NCBI RefSeq assembly: GCF_001949145.1
Contig: NW_019091562.1
Span: 415,866 to 477,091, forward strand
DNA length: 61,226 nt
Source: Acanthaster planci
Taxonomy: Eukaryota; Echinodermata; Asteroidea; Valvatida; Acanthasteridae
Direction: 5' to 3'
A model generated the notes under the pieces. That model saw only the letters and a list, made by a program, of their open reading frames with translations. It did not search any database and was not told where the DNA came from. Made by a program: the position numbers and the translations under genes. Positions 59,116-61,226 of this stretch are shown here, one piece after another (position 1 is the first letter of the stretch; each line of letters starts with the position of its first letter).

Positions 59116-61226
59116 GTTGTTGCCATTTCCGAATGATCTAGATTGCAGACGACGCTTGATAAATTCGATGGCAAACAAAATAAATACGGGTGATTCACAC
59201 AAAAGTCGTGTGCGCTTCGATGAGTTTAATTAAAGTACCAATCTCCAACATCCAAAAACTTTGGAAGGTCAGATTTTGCTTTCTTAATGCATGTTTTGAA
59301 TTTCTAAGGATATATTTACTCGGGAGGTTTTGTGTAAGACGAGTAGAATTTGCTTAAAGGAGATATGACGGGCACAATTTTTAATTTCACAGAATTATAG
59401 AACATAAGATTAATTGTTTTTGCTGCATTAATTTTATACAACTTGAAGGTAGAGACAATAAAATGGGGCTTCAACTCTTAAATTCGTGAATCTTTCCCAA
59501 AAGATGTTTGGATCAACTTTTTTTGTCCATGTGAATTATTTGGATAAATATTTATTCTACACTAGAGTGTAAATAGCCAACGGGGATCCGAATAGGAACA
59601 TTTGAAGCAGCTCCACATAAAAGTCACCAGTCCCAGTATCAGCCATCAATTCGTCCTAATTTCAACCTCAATAACGGGAAATTAAGCACACGCGGCCATT
59701 CTGCACATTAATAGAAACACGTCACATGTATAAGCCACAATTCGTTTCCTTTCCACGCCCCCTTGAAAATGATTGCACTACAAACCACGAATAGAAGAAG
59801 TACTTCCAAGGGCATTCACGAGAAAAAAAAATAAAATCCACAATTTTTGCAATGCATTTTTCTTTACTGCAAACCTTGAAAACATACCACTGAGCTTCAA
59901 TAAACCTATACTTTCAATTTCGTTTGCTCTTGTAAATGGTCTTGGTTCCTTTTTGTTTTTATGCCAATGCAGATGTTCATATTAAAAAATATAACGTCCT
60001 GCAAGGGAAGGAAATGCCAAGGTTGCAATGGTTTGGGCAAAAAATGTTCATTTAAAAACACATGTAGTATCTATGTTGAACATGTCAAAATTCCCTGTCG
60101 GCCATATTGAATTCATAGCGAGGTTAACTATTTTTGCACCTGAGACTAGAAATTAAAACACTGGAATAAAACTTCATTACAATTAAATGTCAGTTATGCC
60201 AATGAAGAATGTGAAATTTATTATCTATATCTATATGCATGTAATTAAACCGCATTAAAAACATCAAAAAATAGTTTAGAACCACCCCGTTTAATATATT
60301 CCAATGAATAAGTTAAATTCTGTAGCAGTTCAAAAATGACTTCCCGTGAAAATGTTGAAGCATTCAAACACCAAGAACTTTTCAGACTGGTTTCACAGCG
60401 TTTCTGCACATGTATTATGTGTTAAGTTACGTTTTATGTAAATTCACTTAGTTTTTAAAATACCCTGTCATGAAAACTAATCAGGCAAATTGTTATAATT
60501 CCAAAAATGAATGCGGAAATGAAAGTGCTCTACAAAATCTTCACAAAATGAATTGATGAGAAGTTTGTTTCTGAAGACAGCTGTTAATATCTTTTAAATT
60601 AAGGTCTGTTGAAATAGCTGAAAAAAAAACAGATTGCCTACAAAAATTAATTGCAATTTAAACAATTTTCATGCAAGTCAACATACATCTACAGTACTTT
60701 AAAAATGACGAGTAAAAATACTGTACTTATGGCGAGTAACTACACTCTGCAAGTTATGTCTTTGGTTCAGTTTTTACTCGCAGTAAAAATGTCGAAGCAG
60801 ATCTTCAAAAATAATAAACCATTTAAAAATCAGTATTAAGCGACTCGCAACAATGATCAATCATGCAACAGTATAAAACAAAAACAAAATTGGTTCAAAT
60901 ATCTAAAATGGTTGAAACTCATACAAAATATTGCATTTCTACACAAATTAAAGGTAATATATATCACTACTTTTTGTAGGTGCAATGTTCATATTACTGC
61001 ATGTTAGCTGTTTCCAGAAATTAGGACAACAGAATTCTGTTCTTGCATATATGGATTCTTACATACTTGGTTAAAAAATAAATGCTTCTATGACTGTTCA
61101 TTTTTATATCATATTTCAATATGTTCGCAGCAAAAATAGAAGTGCATTTTCTCTGAAGAAACTTAGAACCTGAGCTGTCAGATATGAGACGAAATGAATG
61201 AAAGCAATTATTACAGTGAGACATAA
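59116..61226. other. Right edge: no gene recognised
   Basis: Strongly AT-rich DNA. I see no exon, tRNA, or element with recognisable ends. Short open frames occur at the rate expected for this composition. Confidence 0.5.

Overview
This is eukaryotic nuclear DNA from an animal. The evidence is spliced genes with GT/AG introns, AATAAA signals, tRNA-derived SINEs and several families of short inverted-repeat transposons. The gene set looks like an invertebrate deuterostome. Very frequent TACATGTA/ACCGGTAC palindromes and TAGGCCTA motifs suggest an echinoderm (sea star or urchin type) or a related lineage such as amphioxus. Species cannot be fixed from sequence alone.

Four protein-coding loci are supported by exon-by-exon similarity to remembered vertebrate families. 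(1) CMIP, minus strand: its first three coding exons lie between 15.1 and 4.3 kb and the rest runs off the left edge. (2) WRNIP1, plus strand, 22.6-28.7 kb: seven exons whose splice phases all agree, giving a 639-residue protein. (3) NEK11, minus strand, 48.3-32.3 kb: sixteen exons, 788 residues, including a tandemly duplicated 69-base exon. (4) ASTE1, plus strand, 54.1-56.2 kb: an intronless coding sequence of 726 codons.

Layout: CMIP and WRNIP1 are divergent across a 7.5 kb transposon-rich spacer. WRNIP1 and NEK11 are convergent. NEK11 and ASTE1 are head to head. The NEK11/ASTE1 head-to-head pair is also adjacent in the human genome (3q22.1), so this looks like ancient conserved microsynteny. 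A CpG-containing segment near 52.5-53.0 kb is the likely shared promoter. WRNIP1 (replication-fork protection), NEK11 (G2/M damage checkpoint) and ASTE1 (XPG-fold nuclease linked to shieldin-dependent end joining) all have DNA-damage roles, which is suggestive but may be coincidence.

The rest is mobile-element debris: two hAT-type elements with 8-base target duplications (one perfect, one 7/8), a piggyBac-like element with TTAA ends, pogo/Tigger-like elements, many MITEs, and several SINEs. The most unusual non-coding structure is an array of about eight diverged tRNA-like units at 58.1-59.1 kb. A 31-base run of N lies at 22265-22295, and the window opens with a run of G that is probably an artefact.
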